DNA of 64,000 bases from Clostridium_B lapidicellarium (GTDB lineage Bacteria; Bacillota; Clostridia; Clostridiales; Clostridiaceae). The notes under the pieces were generated by a model. The model did not search any database. It was not told the DNA's origin and saw only the letters and a program-made list of their open reading frames with translations. The stretch lies in contig NZ_JBGFFE010000001.1 in the NCBI RefSeq assembly GCF_041224415.1, forward strand, positions 1 to 64,000, in the 5' to 3' direction. The position numbers and the translations under genes were made by a program. Position 1 is the stretch's first letter. Each line of letters starts with the position of its first letter. This document shows, piece by piece, positions 25,810 to 34,028 of the stretch.

Positions 25810-25914
25810 GTTGCATTAATAGAACAAAAAAATGAATAATTTACCTTTAGCTCTTATAACCGCAATATGCATTTTACATTGTTGCAAATATGAATTTTGT
25901 TTCTTATCTGCAAC
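25810..25914. promoter_or_regulatory. Degenerate upstream activator sites
   Basis: GTTGCAAATATGAAT (25881-25895) matches the reverse complement of the abfD upstream motif at 12 of 15 positions. TTTCTTATCTGCAAC (25900-25914) and GTTGCATTAATAGAA (25810-25824) each match at 11 of 15. GTTGCA...TGCAAC also forms an inverted repeat. All lie 50-155 bp upstream of the -24 element. Confidence 0.45.
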
Positions 25915-25940
25915 AATATCATTTTAGAACGGACAAATAA

Positions 25941-25980
25941 AAAAAGACCCGACAGTCAAAATAACTGCTGTCGGTCTTTT
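25941..25980 (-). terminator. Terminator of the ars operon
   Basis: AAAGACCCGACAGT pairs with the copy ending CTGTCGGTCTTT; on the minus strand it is followed by TTTTTTTATTTG. It lies directly after arsC. Confidence 0.85.
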
Positions 25981-25984
25981 ATCT

Positions 25985-26398
25985 TCAAATTATGCTCTGA
26001 GCTTTATTCCTTATCTCTTTTATTAGATTTTTTACCCTTTTCTCAATTATTTTAGCTGTTTTAATAAATTTCTCATCGCTTTTTCCCGTAGGATCTTCAA
26101 AGCCCCAGTCTTCTTCATATTTGGACATCAAAAATGGACATGCAGCATTACAGCCCATTTTTATCACTATATCAATTTCGGGTAAATCATCAATCAGCTT
26201 AACGTGCTGAGTTTTACCCATATCAATACCGTATAATTTTTTAATTACCCTGACTGCATCTTTATTTATTCCGGATTTAATTTCAGTGCCAGCTGAGTAA
26301 GAATCAAATACCTCACTTCCATATAACCTTCCTATTGCCTCGGCCATCTGTGATCTACATGAGTTATGGACACATATAAAAGCCACTTTGGGTTTCAT
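25985..26398 (-). CDS. arsC: Arsenate reductase, thioredoxin-coupled type
   Basis: A 137-residue low-molecular-weight phosphatase-fold reductase that converts arsenate to arsenite. The P-loop CVHNSCRS (about 9-16) holds the nucleophilic cysteine, and the redox pair lies in KMGCNAACPFL (about 80-90). This is the Staphylococcus pI258/Bacillus type, regenerated by thioredoxin. It is the last gene of the ars operon, 18 bp after arsA, with GGAGGAAAA upstream. Confidence 0.93.
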   Translation of the reverse strand: MKPKVAFICVHNSCRSQMAEAIGRLYGSEVFDSYSAGTEIKSGINKDAVRVIKKLYGIDMGKTQHVKLIDDLPEIDIVIKMGCNAACPFLMSKYEEDWGFEDPTGKSDEKFIKTAKIIEKRVKNLIKEIRNKAQSII

Positions 26399-26416
26399 TT
26401 TTTCCTCCAGTTTTCC

Positions 26417-28165
26417 CTAACCAAGTAAATCAAATAATTTTTCATTTTTAATTTCTTCCGCCTTCCATTTTATTAATGCAAAATTTCCATTGGAGATTTC
26501 ATTAACTTTTTTTATCCACGGTATTTCATTACTTGCCTTGGCCTTGAGCACATTATTTGTAGTATCAGATGCATACATGCTGGAATTTATGACCCACCAC
26601 CTGCTTGCAATTCCAGCACGTTCCAGATCTGATTCAAGACGCAGGGATTCATATACTGGAGTGTCTTCAGCCAAAGTTACAATAATAACTTCCGTATCAT
26701 TGGCATTTTTAAGTTTAGGCAAAAGCTCCCTGACAGACTGGGGTATATTACCTTCTGAACGCTTAATTTCTCTGTTATAGCTTTCTGTTGAATCCAACAA
26801 TAACAGCGTATGCCCTGTAGGAGCCGTATCTATCACTACAACTTCATCCTTAGACTTTTCCACTATCTCTGCAAAAGCCCTGAATGCAGCTATTTCCTGT
26901 GTGCACGGAGATCGTAAATCTTCTTCAATATATGCCATATCACTTTTGTCCATGGTTTTTCTGGCATTATTTAATACCTCTGTTTTATATTTTTCAAGCT
27001 CCTTCTTCTCATCTACCTGGCTAAGTGTAATTCCACAGCTTTTATCCAGGACGGATTTCAAATTTGCCGCCGGATCAGTAGTGGTCAGATGAACTTTTAC
27101 ACCTTTTTGGGAAAGTCCTAGAGCAATGGCAGCTGCAATGGTAGTCTTTCCCACACCACCTTTTCCCATAGTAAATATTACTTTTTTATCATTCCTATAC
27201 AGGTCATCAACTATATCCTTTAATTTAAATATTTTATTTATATTTAAATTTGCACTGCTGCACTCAACAATATCGTCTTTTTCCAAAAACGCCCTTACAT
27301 TTCTAATTCCCGTTACATTATATGGTCTAAGCGGTATTTCATAGGTTTCAAGATTCTTCAAGAGCCCAGGCGTATTTTCCAACGCATTCTTCTGTTTCAG
27401 GTAGATTGAATCTGAAATGTCATCGTCATGAATTTTAAGAATACCGTTTATTATAAGCATTTGGTTATTTATTCCTATATCTCTCAATTCTTTAGAAGCT
27501 CTGGCTGCTTCCTTTAAAGGTGCGGCTTCAGGTCTGGATACAAGTACAAGAGTAGTCTTTGTTTTATTTGATAAAGTATCAACGGCATCTCCATATAATG
27601 TTTTTTTATCTTCAAGTCCTGACAGCTGCCCGAGACATGAAGCTCCATGAGTATTCTCACCTATAAAATTGCTCCAGGCCGAAGGCAGCTGAAGCATCCT
27701 AAGTGTGTGACCAGTTGGAGCCGTGTCAAATATTATATGATCAAATTTTCTCTCCATTTTCTCATCGGTGATAAACTTTGAGAATTCGCTAAAAGCAGCT
27801 ATTTCAACAGTACAGGAACCACTCAATTGCTCTTTCATATTGTTTATAGCTGCTTCAGGTAGTCTGCCAGCATATGGGGCTATTACATTTTCTCTATACT
27901 CTGCGGCAGCCTTTTCAGGATTTAGATTAACAACTGTCAAGTTTGGCACTTCTTTAATTTTAACTCCCTTATTATCAAGTTCCGTATTGAATACATCCTG
28001 CAAATTTGAAGCGGGATCCGTACTAACGAGCATGATTTGTTCGCCTTGATCTGCAAGGGCAACAGCAGTGGCACAGGCAGTGGAGGTCTTGCCTACACCG
28101 CCCTTACCTGTGAAGAACAAATATTCAGTTAAATTCATACTGCAGGGATCAAATTTTTTAAGCAT
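26417..28165 (-). CDS. arsA: Arsenite-transporting ATPase, two-domain
   Basis: A 582-residue soluble ATPase made of two homologous halves, each with a deviant Walker A: FFTGKGGVGKTS near the N-terminus and FTMGKGGVGKTT near residue 325, and each with an FDTAPTGHTLR / IDTAPTGHTLL signature. ArsA energises the arsenite pore ArsB or Acr3 at the membrane. ATG 28165 overlaps the arsD stop and follows GGAAGG, so it is preferred over GTG 28174. Curiously no pump gene is present in this operon or elsewhere in the window. Confidence 0.95.
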   Translation of the reverse strand: MLKKFDPCSMNLTEYLFFTGKGGVGKTSTACATAVALADQGEQIMLVSTDPASNLQDVFNTELDNKGVKIKEVPNLTVVNLNPEKAAAEYRENVIAPYAGRLPEAAINNMKEQLSGSCTVEIAAFSEFSKFITDEKMERKFDHIIFDTAPTGHTLRMLQLPSAWSNFIGENTHGASCLGQLSGLEDKKTLYGDAVDTLSNKTKTTLVLVSRPEAAPLKEAARASKELRDIGINNQMLIINGILKIHDDDISDSIYLKQKNALENTPGLLKNLETYEIPLRPYNVTGIRNVRAFLEKDDIVECSSANLNINKIFKLKDIVDDLYRNDKKVIFTMGKGGVGKTTIAAAIALGLSQKGVKVHLTTTDPAANLKSVLDKSCGITLSQVDEKKELEKYKTEVLNNARKTMDKSDMAYIEEDLRSPCTQEIAAFRAFAEIVEKSKDEVVVIDTAPTGHTLLLLDSTESYNREIKRSEGNIPQSVRELLPKLKNANDTEVIIVTLAEDTPVYESLRLESDLERAGIASRWWVINSSMYASDTTNNVLKAKASNEIPWIKKVNEISNGNFALIKWKAEEIKNEKLFDLLG

Positions 28166-28536
28166 CAGCAGCACCTTCCTCCACAGTCACAACCTTTAGA
28201 TTTTACCTTAAGTCCAGTTTTTAGATAATCCTCTGATATACCCAGCAATTTACAAAATTCCCTATTTGTTGGATATGCCTTTGTCTTCACTATTGCACCA
28301 TCCACCATGGTTATCGGAAGCATTTCTATACCTTCTCTATTCAACACCTTATTGATTGTTTTGTTGTCCACAAATACTTGGGGACTGCCGGTCAAATTAT
28401 ATCTTTCAATTGATACACCTTTCTTCCGAAGATTATCAACAACAGTAGAAACCCTCAACAATTCAGGATCTATAGACGGTCCACACAATCCCGTAGAACA
28501 GCACGTCGCCGGTTCAAAAATCATCATCTTTTTCAT
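28165..28536 (-). CDS. arsD: Arsenite metallochaperone
   Basis: A 123-residue thioredoxin-fold chaperone that passes arsenite to ArsA. The three essential cysteines appear in EPATCCSTGLCG (residues 12, 13, 18), and a further pair-rich tail CDCGGRCC ends the protein. It is encoded between arsR and arsA, overlapping arsA by one base, and starts at ATG 28536 behind AAGGAGAG. Confidence 0.94.
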   Translation of the reverse strand: MKKMMIFEPATCCSTGLCGPSIDPELLRVSTVVDNLRKKGVSIERYNLTGSPQVFVDNKTINKVLNREGIEMLPITMVDGAIVKTKAYPTNREFCKLLGISEDYLKTGLKVKSKGCDCGGRCC

Positions 28537-28561
28537 ATAAATCTCTCCTTATCACATAAAT

Positions 28562-28900
28562 TTATTTCTCATCGTCAATTTTACATAAACAAGTACTCCT
28601 GCTTTTACAGATACACTCTTCCGTATCCGTTACAATATTCATTAAAAACAGCACCAGCCTATTTGCATTAGTATTATCCAGGGAATAATGGCTCCAGACC
28701 CCTTCCTTCCTGCACTTGACAAGTTTACAGTCCATAAGCACTTTCATGTGATGGGATAAAGTAGGCTGTGTAAAATCAAAGTACTCCAGTAAATCACAGG
28801 CACATTTTTCACCACAGGAAAGTATATTAATAATTTTCAATCTGTTCTGATCGGACAGTGCTTTGAATATTTTTGCGTTTAATTCATAATCCAAATTCAT
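28562..28900 (-). CDS. arsR: Arsenite-responsive repressor
   Basis: A 112-residue winged-helix repressor of the SmtB/ArsR family. The arsenite site CGEKCACDLL is in the recognition-helix region, the helix-turn-helix reads FTQPTLSHHMKVLMDCKLV, and more cysteines lie at the C-terminus. It heads the operon arsR-arsD-arsA-arsC and should repress the promoter at 28938-28966 until arsenite or antimonite binds. Confidence 0.94.
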   Translation of the reverse strand: MNLDYELNAKIFKALSDQNRLKIINILSCGEKCACDLLEYFDFTQPTLSHHMKVLMDCKLVKCRKEGVWSHYSLDNTNANRLVLFLMNIVTDTEECICKSRSTCLCKIDDEK

Positions 28901-28914
28901 AAAATCACTCCATA

Positions 28915-28966
28915 CATAGATAATTATCTATATCTATAATATAGACTAATATCTATGTAATGTCAA
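28915..28966 (-). promoter_or_regulatory. ars promoter with overlapping palindromic operator
   Basis: On the minus strand TTGACA (28961-28966) and TATATT (28938-28943) are 17 bp apart. CATAGATA (28915-28922) and TATCTATG (28950-28957) form an inverted repeat that brackets the -10 box and spacer, and additional ATAGATA copies fill the middle. This is the expected layout for ArsR repression. Confidence 0.7.
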
Positions 28967-29072
28967 TATATTTGCTATAATAAATAAAAAATAGACCATC
29001 ATATATATAATAGTCTATGTATAGTAGTTGTATTTGTTACTCATTTTTATTTACCATTTGCATCAATACCAT

Positions 29073-29116
29073 AAAAAAGGCCTGACGGTCAAAATAATTG
29101 CCGCCGGCCTTTTATT
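29073..29116 (-). terminator. Terminator of the 2-hydroxy-acid operon
   Basis: AAAAGGCCTGACGG pairs with CCGCCGGCCTTTT; the minus strand continues into TTTTTTATGG. It separates the operon from arsR. Confidence 0.8.
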
Positions 29117-29143
29117 TTTATTATTAGCATTTATTTATAGTAA

Positions 29144-30112
29144 TCATGCATCTTCTATATTGCTACTTTCAACGGACTCTTTTGTCCATCCCCACTTTTT
29201 GACTACAACTGATGTCAATATAGGACATACAATTGCAGTTATTACCGCTGAAGCTGCTATAGCAGTAGTTGCAGTTGCAACTTGTCCAGACAAACTTGGT
29301 ATCGACTGGGCCACAATAGCAGGAACTGCTACGGAACTGCTGGCAGACGAACAATTTGCAACGGCAGCATATCCAGGACGGCGAAGTATAAATTTGTCGG
29401 CAGGAACCAAAAATATAAATGACAGCACAATAACCAATACTCCCAACAAAATACCTGTGAAACCGCCTCTAATTATGTTTACAATATTCAATCCGGTTCC
29501 AACGGAAAATCCCAAGAAGGGCAGCGTGAACATAATTCCACTCTTTAAGAAATTTCTTATATCCTCATCAAGATTGCCCAGTATAAAACCTACAACCATT
29601 GTTCCAACTGATGCAACTATAGCAATGGGGTTAAAACCGCATCCGGCAACTCCCAGTCCAAGCAGTGTGAACAGGGGACCTACAGTAAGGCCAAGCAATG
29701 CCTGTGCACCTAAATCATATTTATCACCAATCTCGGACATAAGTCCAAGGTATATACCGCAGTTATCACTCGTAACAGCTGCCAGAAGCAACATAGGTGT
29801 AATTCCTAGTATACCATCATTTCCAAATATCTTCACTACAATTATGGCAGGAATGAAACCCGCAAGAAATTTTGCAATTGTAAGTACTCCTCCACGTTTC
29901 AACGATTCTGCCACACCTTTAAGATTTATCTGGGCACCGACACATAACAAATTGCATCCTATAAATGCCAGAGCACCCGTAGAAAAAGTTGCCGTTGTAA
30001 TCCCGCCAATTTTTATTATCTGAGGAAAACATGTATTTATTATTGCTCCAAGGAATAAAGGGATAATCATCAGCCCTCCTGGAACTTTTTCAACAGTTTT
30101 TAAAATTTTCAT
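29144..30112 (-). CDS. KdgT-family permease
   Basis: A 322-residue permease with about ten membrane helices, of the 2-keto-3-deoxygluconate transporter family. Family-like segments are GALAFIGCNLLCVGAQINLKG, LLAAVTSDNCGIYLGL and a conserved PGYAAVANCSSASSSVAVPA near residue 245-265. It is the last gene of the operon, 14 bp after the lactate-racemase-like gene. No sugar-acid genes are nearby, so it more probably carries the 2-hydroxy acid (or 2-oxo acid) used by the pathway; this is inference. Confidence 0.82.
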   Translation of the reverse strand: MKILKTVEKVPGGLMIIPLFLGAIINTCFPQIIKIGGITTATFSTGALAFIGCNLLCVGAQINLKGVAESLKRGGVLTIAKFLAGFIPAIIVVKIFGNDGILGITPMLLLAAVTSDNCGIYLGLMSEIGDKYDLGAQALLGLTVGPLFTLLGLGVAGCGFNPIAIVASVGTMVVGFILGNLDEDIRNFLKSGIMFTLPFLGFSVGTGLNIVNIIRGGFTGILLGVLVIVLSFIFLVPADKFILRRPGYAAVANCSSASSSVAVPAIVAQSIPSLSGQVATATTAIAASAVITAIVCPILTSVVVKKWGWTKESVESSNIEDA

Positions 30113-30126
30113 TTACGATCCTCCTT

Positions 30127-31419
30127 TTAAATCATAAATCCATCTTTATCAAATTTTATATCTTCTGGTTTACTTAAAATTTCAACATCATCCCTGTTTT
30201 TCAGTTCGTCGTAATAACTTTCCGATACCTCAATTATGTCCATTGAGGATGTATTTTTTATATGTACCACCTTCACCTTGTCAAAGTCTATTCCCGTACA
30301 GGTTCTAATGGCAATCAAAAGTGCCTCTCTATCACTGTTAGCATACATTGGAATACGTCCGCCGTTCAGCATTGTAGCAGTGGATACATTAATCCAAGTA
30401 GATTCGTAATCAACGTCACGAACACACTTTATTGTAGTAATATCCGCATTGCTCAAACCGCATCCGTTGTGATGTGTTTCCTCTGTAAGACCCCTTATGA
30501 AAAGTTTCTTTAAATCGATAACATCATCAAATCCAGGAGAATTGCTCCTTCCTACAATATTGGGATCAAATCCGTTTCCGCTGATGTTCTTTCCAATTTC
30601 ATCAATAATGAGTACATCTATAGAAGGCATTTTAAATTTTGCAATCTTTTCCTTTGCTATTTTAAGCAGGGCGGCATCTCTTTCAAGAATATGAGCTTTT
30701 TCCATGACTTCCAAATTGCTTATCTCATCATAGGCATTTTGGACAATCCCAACACCAAAGGCAACAGGGGCATTTTTTAGAAAGATGTCACAGACTTGGG
30801 GAATTCTCTCTGCAAAAGATGAAAATCCCTTCATGTGAAACATGGAAGCTCCCTTATGTTTTGCAAGACCTATGGCCATCATCTTTGCCATGCCGCTCTC
30901 ATGCTTCCCCCTGAAATCCGTATGGGGTTTTACCTTATTGAGTACAACGATTCCATCTGATTCATAGGCGTTTTTGTCACAATAAACCGGTGTCTCGTCA
31001 GGCAGCTGGCCTATTTTAACAACTTCCATAGAAGACAATATGGGAACTCCCATAGTTTTTTCTGTAATATTATATCCTGCTATGAAATCCTTTTGACCTT
31101 CCGCAGTTCCACCCGCATGGCTTCCCATTGCAGGTATAATAAAAGGCTCAGCCTTCCACTCTTTCAACTTATCAACAATAGTCCTTACAATTATGTCTAA
31201 ATCGGGAATTCCCCTACTTCCAACAGTAATGCAAATCCTCTTTCCTTTAAAATTCTCCTTATGGGAAAGATTATTTTCCATCTCCCTTTCTATCCACTCT
31301 TTTAAATTTTCAATCTTGAAAGAATCATAAATCTGTCTTATTTTCATCATTTTAGGTATACTTATGTTTTCCATACCTTCGATTTTGACATTCATAGAAG
31401 GAAAATCGATAAATTTCAT
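30127..31419 (-). CDS. LarA-like nickel-pincer 2-hydroxyacid racemase
   Basis: A 430-residue protein of the LarA (lactate racemase) superfamily. Characteristic pieces are TVGSRGIPDLD, PAMGSHAGGTAEGQ, and NKVKPHTDFRGKHESGMAKMMAIGLAKHKGA, which contains the histidines and the lysine expected to hold the nickel-pincer nucleotide. LarA homologues invert various 2-hydroxy acids. Here it would supply the (R)-isomer needed by the dehydratase encoded upstream. The larB, larC and larE cofactor genes are not in the window, so maturation must be encoded elsewhere. It starts at ATG 31419 after GGGAGGTGG. Confidence 0.82.
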   Translation of the reverse strand: MKFIDFPSMNVKIEGMENISIPKMMKIRQIYDSFKIENLKEWIEREMENNLSHKENFKGKRICITVGSRGIPDLDIIVRTIVDKLKEWKAEPFIIPAMGSHAGGTAEGQKDFIAGYNITEKTMGVPILSSMEVVKIGQLPDETPVYCDKNAYESDGIVVLNKVKPHTDFRGKHESGMAKMMAIGLAKHKGASMFHMKGFSSFAERIPQVCDIFLKNAPVAFGVGIVQNAYDEISNLEVMEKAHILERDAALLKIAKEKIAKFKMPSIDVLIIDEIGKNISGNGFDPNIVGRSNSPGFDDVIDLKKLFIRGLTEETHHNGCGLSNADITTIKCVRDVDYESTWINVSTATMLNGGRIPMYANSDREALLIAIRTCTGIDFDKVKVVHIKNTSSMDIIEVSESYYDELKNRDDVEILSKPEDIKFDKDGFMI

Positions 31420-31509
31420 GTTAAATCCACCTCCCTAATTCTGTAATCCTATTAAAAAATTGTGTCAATATTCAAATAATATGTCAACCAGTTCACTTTT
31501 AAAAATTTT

Positions 31510-31566
31510 ATTTCATGCCAGTATATATCAGGACATTTGCCTTCATAACATATACCGGTATGAAAT
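31510..31566. repeat. 17-bp imperfect inverted repeat inside the operon
   Basis: ATTTCATGCCAGTATAT (31510-31526) and ATATACCGGTATGAAAT (31550-31566) pair with two mismatches. The 158-bp gap between the CoA-transferase and LarA-like genes holds nothing else. There is no clean T-run, so it could be an mRNA processing or stabilising hairpin, or a leaky terminator. Confidence 0.5.
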
Positions 31567-31577
31567 TATCAATTTAT

Positions 31578-32807
31578 TTATTCTCCAATATAAAGTGCCT
31601 TATCATCAATTAATTTATTGATTTGGTCATCTGTATATCCAATTTCCTTCAAAATACTCCTGCCCTGCTCGCCTATCATAGGTCCACGTACATACTCCGG
31701 CTCTCCCATTTCAGCAAAGTTTACAGGTGGCCTGACCAATGTTCGGGTATTTCCATTATCATATTTCATGCTGTAGAAGCATTCGTTGGCCCATGCCTGT
31801 TTATCTTCAAGTATTTCCTCTAGTGACTGTGCAAGAGCAAAAGGTATATCCGCCTTTGTCAATCTCTCACTGCACTCCTCCACTGTCATCTTTCCAATAG
31901 CTTCCATTACAATGTCATAGACTTCATAGCCCACTCCTGCCTTTTGTACATTTTGAATTGGAAAATATCTTTCAGAATCAACTAGATCGTCTCTTCCGAT
32001 TGCAGACATGAATTTTTTATAATAGGTATTATAATCAGGTGTACATGTCTGTATATATCTTCCTTCTTTTGTTTTCCAAGCTGCAAGAAGCGGATTATTG
32101 CCCTCACGAACATTTATAGGATATGGAGTCCCAATATCCTTATACTGTGCAGCCTGAATCATCATTCCCATATTGAAAACAGCAGTCTGGAACAGACTTG
32201 TAGTGACTTTTTCACCTTTTCCCTTGGTTTTTGCCTGATATAGTGCAGCCAGAATGCCGGCTACCAGGTTCATACCTACATTGTGATCTCCCAATCCGGG
32301 TACCACGTTCATGGGAACGGAATCTTTTTGACGCAGTGTTTCAAGATAACCTCCCCTTGCAAAGAAAGCAGTAAAATCAAATCCAGGCAAATCCTTGTCA
32401 GGACCATATTCTCCATAACCGGTGCACATTGCATAAACAAGCTTAGGATATCTGCCTTTTAAGCTATCGTAATCTACTCCGGCACGTTCTAAAGCATGAA
32501 CTCTCCAGTTCGTAATAAATATATCTGCCGTATCCAGAAGTTTAAAGAAAGCTTCTTTTCCCTCTGGAGTTTTCATATTCAATGAAATGCAGCGCTTATT
32601 TGCATTTTCAAGATCCCATGTGGTATTCTCATGCATATCAAGGGGTCTTCCTTCACTTGGAGCCGTATACCGAATAGGATCTCCTTTTGGGCTTTCTATT
32701 TTTATAACATCTGCACCCAGATCAGCAAGAAAACGACCTGCAGTTGCCGCAGCTATAAAGTTTGCCAGCTCAATAACTCTTACACCTTTCAATAGTTTAT
32801 TTTTCAT
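31578..32807 (-). CDS. Family III CoA-transferase for 2-hydroxy acids (HadA/FldA-like)
   Basis: A 409-residue CaiB/BaiF-type CoA-transferase. It starts with LLKGVRVIELANFIAAATAGRFLADLGADVIKIE and contains the catalytic aspartate in LPGFDFTAFFARGG (about 165-178). HadA and FldA transfer CoA from the reduced or unsaturated product to the (R)-2-hydroxy acid so that the cycle needs no further ATP. ATG 32807, 8 nt after GGAGG, is preferred over ATG 32813. It follows the Etf genes in the operon. Confidence 0.9.
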   Translation of the reverse strand: MKNKLLKGVRVIELANFIAAATAGRFLADLGADVIKIESPKGDPIRYTAPSEGRPLDMHENTTWDLENANKRCISLNMKTPEGKEAFFKLLDTADIFITNWRVHALERAGVDYDSLKGRYPKLVYAMCTGYGEYGPDKDLPGFDFTAFFARGGYLETLRQKDSVPMNVVPGLGDHNVGMNLVAGILAALYQAKTKGKGEKVTTSLFQTAVFNMGMMIQAAQYKDIGTPYPINVREGNNPLLAAWKTKEGRYIQTCTPDYNTYYKKFMSAIGRDDLVDSERYFPIQNVQKAGVGYEVYDIVMEAIGKMTVEECSERLTKADIPFALAQSLEEILEDKQAWANECFYSMKYDNGNTRTLVRPPVNFAEMGEPEYVRGPMIGEQGRSILKEIGYTDDQINKLIDDKALYIGE

Positions 32808-32827
32808 AATCATTTCCTCCTAAATTA

Positions 32828-34009
32828 TTATTTATCCAATTCTTCCAATATTGCAGGAATCGCCTGATACAAATCACCTACAATGCCATAGTCGGCTACC
32901 TTGAAAATAGGTGCATTTTCATTTTTGTTTATGGCAACTATATAATCAGAATTCTGCATGCCTGCCAGATGCTGTATGGCTCCTGAAATACCGCATGCAA
33001 AATAAATTTTGGGTTTTACAGTAGTGCCTGTTTGTCCTATCTGATAGGAGTGATCAATCCACCCTGCATCTACACAGGCCCTTGAAGCAGCAATAGTTCC
33101 ACCTAATTTATCCGCCAGCTGTTTCAACAATTTGAATCCTTCAGACTTGCCAAGTCCCATACCTCCGGACACAATAATATCTGCATCTGTCAGTGAAACT
33201 GCATTCTCCACTTTTTTCACTACATCCACAACTTTTGTTCTGATGTCACCTTTCTCAAATTCAACATTTAATTTTACAAGCTGTCCTTTACGGCCTTTTT
33301 CATAAACAGCTTTATCCATAACTCCAGGTCTTACTGTAGACATTTGAGGACGATTATTAGGGCAGACAATGGTAGCCATGAGATTCCCACCAAAAGCCGG
33401 CCTTGTCTGCTTTATTTTCTTGTCTTCAGGATCAATCTCCAATTTAGTACAATCCGCAGTCAATCCGGTACTGCACTTTACAGCAAGGCAGGGTCCCAAA
33501 TCACGTCCTATATGTGTAGCTCCCAACAATACTATTTCCGGTTTGTATTTTGAAATAGCTTCAAAAATAACCTTGCCATAAGCATCGGTACGATAATTCT
33601 CCAATTCAGGATGATCTGCCACATAAACTTTATCGGCACCATAGGCAAAGAGTTTGTCAGCCAGTTTTCCTACATTATTTCCACAAAGCACTGCACAAAG
33701 CTCTGTTCCAACTTCTTTCGCAAGTTTTTTACCTTCTCCCAAAAGTTCTATAACTACAGGCATAATCTTTCCCTGACGCTGTTCTGCAAATACCCATACG
33801 CCTTTATAGGCACTTAGATCAACTAATTTCTTTTCTTCTTCAACTTTTTCTATTGCTCCAAAGGGGCATATTTTTACACAAACCCCACATCCAGTGCAAG
33901 CTCCTCCAATATCAGCAATTTTATTTTTCATAGTGATTGCACCAAAAGGACAGTTCTGCACACATTTAGTACAACCCTTGCATTTATCTTTTAAAACTCT
34001 CATAGTCAT
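32828..34009 (-). CDS. etfA: Electron-transfer flavoprotein alpha subunit with ferredoxin domain
   Basis: A 393-residue EtfA preceded by a two-cluster ferredoxin domain: CKGCTKCVQNCPFGAI (residues about 10-25) and CTGCGVCVKICPFGAI (about 38-53). The EtfA part ends with the FAD-binding segment (VSGGMGLG, SRACVDAGW, GQTGTTVKPKIYFACGISGAIQH). The same fusion is known in CarE of the Acetobacterium woodii caffeyl-CoA reductase. With EtfB and the acyl-CoA dehydrogenase it would couple enoyl-CoA reduction by NADH to ferredoxin reduction. Confidence 0.93.
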   Translation of the reverse strand: MTMRVLKDKCKGCTKCVQNCPFGAITMKNKIADIGGACTGCGVCVKICPFGAIEKVEEEKKLVDLSAYKGVWVFAEQRQGKIMPVVIELLGEGKKLAKEVGTELCAVLCGNNVGKLADKLFAYGADKVYVADHPELENYRTDAYGKVIFEAISKYKPEIVLLGATHIGRDLGPCLAVKCSTGLTADCTKLEIDPEDKKIKQTRPAFGGNLMATIVCPNNRPQMSTVRPGVMDKAVYEKGRKGQLVKLNVEFEKGDIRTKVVDVVKKVENAVSLTDADIIVSGGMGLGKSEGFKLLKQLADKLGGTIAASRACVDAGWIDHSYQIGQTGTTVKPKIYFACGISGAIQHLAGMQNSDYIVAINKNENAPIFKVADYGIVGDLYQAIPAILEELDK

Positions 34010-34028
34010 TTTACTCAGCCGCCCTTTC

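Noticed and set aside
29028..30023. Long open frame of 331 codons on the plus strand opposite the KdgT-like gene
   Set aside because: It is the antisense shadow of a GC-richer permease gene, has low-complexity Thr/Pro/Ile composition, no ribosome binding site and no family likeness.
30127..31419. Assignment as lactate racemase proper
   Set aside because: The family is clear but the substrate is not, and larBCE are missing; the gene symbol larA is therefore withheld.
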